Shown piece by piece: positions 4,705 through 5,064 of a DNA stretch of 5,064 nucleotides. Positions within the stretch are counted from its first letter, which is position 1. Every line of letters starts with the position of its first letter. The DNA comes from Candidatus Coatesiibacteriota bacterium. Its GTDB lineage: Bacteria > B130-G9. The position numbers and the translations under genes are program-made. The notes under the pieces are model-generated. The model made no database searches and was not told the DNA's origin. It worked only from the letters and a program-made list of their open reading frames with translations. The stretch covers positions 1 through 5,064 of the forward strand of contig QMNL01000171.1 in NCBI GenBank assembly GCA_003647755.1, read 5' to 3'.

Positions 4705-5064
4705 CTAGAAGCCGTGGTCCTGCGGAAGCGCCGGGACAACATAGCCTGTGCCGGTCATCCCATTATAGATCACAGAATACGCTTGAATGAATCCGCCGTT
4801 ATCCGTGCGGAACAGGACATAGCCAAAACCCGCAGTAACCGGTATCCAGGTTGGAACGTTCGGAGTGGTCGAGAAGATGAGCATCTCTCCAGCCCGGATT
4901 GAATACATATCGGCCGGCGTGTCGCTACATGGGCTGCCACGATGCGGGTAGAAACGAATGTGAATCACGTCGCTGGTCTCCTCGGACCCATTCACAAAGG
5001 CAACTATAGTATACCACCCGCCGCCGGTCTGCCAGTATGGGAACATCCCTCGTCCCTTGGTGTC
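4705..5064 (-). CDS. C-terminal part of a probable secreted beta-rich protein, function unknown
   Basis: The frame is open from the right edge to a TAG at 4705-4707, giving 119 visible residues; the true start lies outside the window. An internal ATG at 5044-5046 is probably not the start, because the frame runs on upstream through DTKGRG. The visible part is rich in aromatic, Gly, Thr and Val residues in alternating strands: PYWQTGGGWYTIVAFVNG, VIHIRFYPHRG, AGEMLIFSTTP, GYVLFRT and IQAYSVIYNG. This fits a beta-sandwich exported domain that begins with a WQTGxGWYT-like strand. It holds one Cys and no membrane helix. I do not recognise a named family. Only palindromic repeats, not a clear terminator, follow it. 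Confidence 0.75.
   Translation of the reverse strand, partial: DTKGRGMFPYWQTGGGWYTIVAFVNGSEETSDVIHIRFYPHRGSPCSDTPADMYSIRAGEMLIFSTTPNVPTWIPVTAGFGYVLFRTDNGGFIQAYSVIYNGMTGTGYVVPALPQDHGF

Noticed and set aside
4434..4742. 102-codon minus-strand open frame
   Set aside because: It overlaps the end of the right-edge gene and runs through the palindromes and the 28-bp duplication, which would break a conserved frame. The protein looks like translated repeat DNA.

Overview
This window looks like chromosomal DNA from a Gram-negative bacterium of moderate to slightly high GC content. The evidence for an outer membrane is two complete beta-barrel porins with signal peptides and C-terminal phenylalanines. 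Several genes start with TTG or GTG behind good Shine-Dalgarno (SD) sequences. The S24/S26 peptidase and the secreted beta-rich protein at the right edge suggest a deltaproteobacterial-type lineage or an uncultivated candidate phylum. That placement is inference; no marker gene fixes the taxon.

Layout. At the far left, a rightward gene appears to end in a TTGA overlap with a SipW/S24-type serine peptidase (33-632, + strand). All other genes run leftward. mazG (636-1460) converges on the peptidase with only 3 bp between the stop codons. Next come two paralogous OprO/OprP-type porins in tandem (1623-2708 and 2898-4064), separated by 189 bp that hold a convincing intrinsic terminator. Upstream of the second porin is about 640 bp without a convincing gene (4065-4704). 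The right edge carries the 3' end of a probably secreted beta-rich protein of unknown function (4705-5064).

How the parts relate. The porins arose by gene duplication: they share a signal-peptide junction, a KHAHG motif, the barrel strands and a DDSC/NDSC motif near the C-terminus, and they differ mainly in loop lengths. Each has its own ribosome binding site, and the terminator between them suggests separate regulation. The long leader of the second porin holds two promoter-like elements exactly 60 bp apart that share a 9-mer, then a near-perfect SD followed by a 16-codon mini-ORF. This is the best candidate here for undescribed regulation. MazG is housekeeping. The peptidase probably belongs to a cluster that lies mostly outside the window.

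The intergenic DNA carries most of the unexplained structure: two hairpins with identical GGGGCAG/CTGCCCC arms, a three-unit 19-22 bp tandem repeat upstream of mazG, and a cluster of palindromes followed by a 28-bp tandem duplication at 4541-4689. I see no RNA gene, CRISPR array, insertion sequence or defence system. No complete new system is evident.
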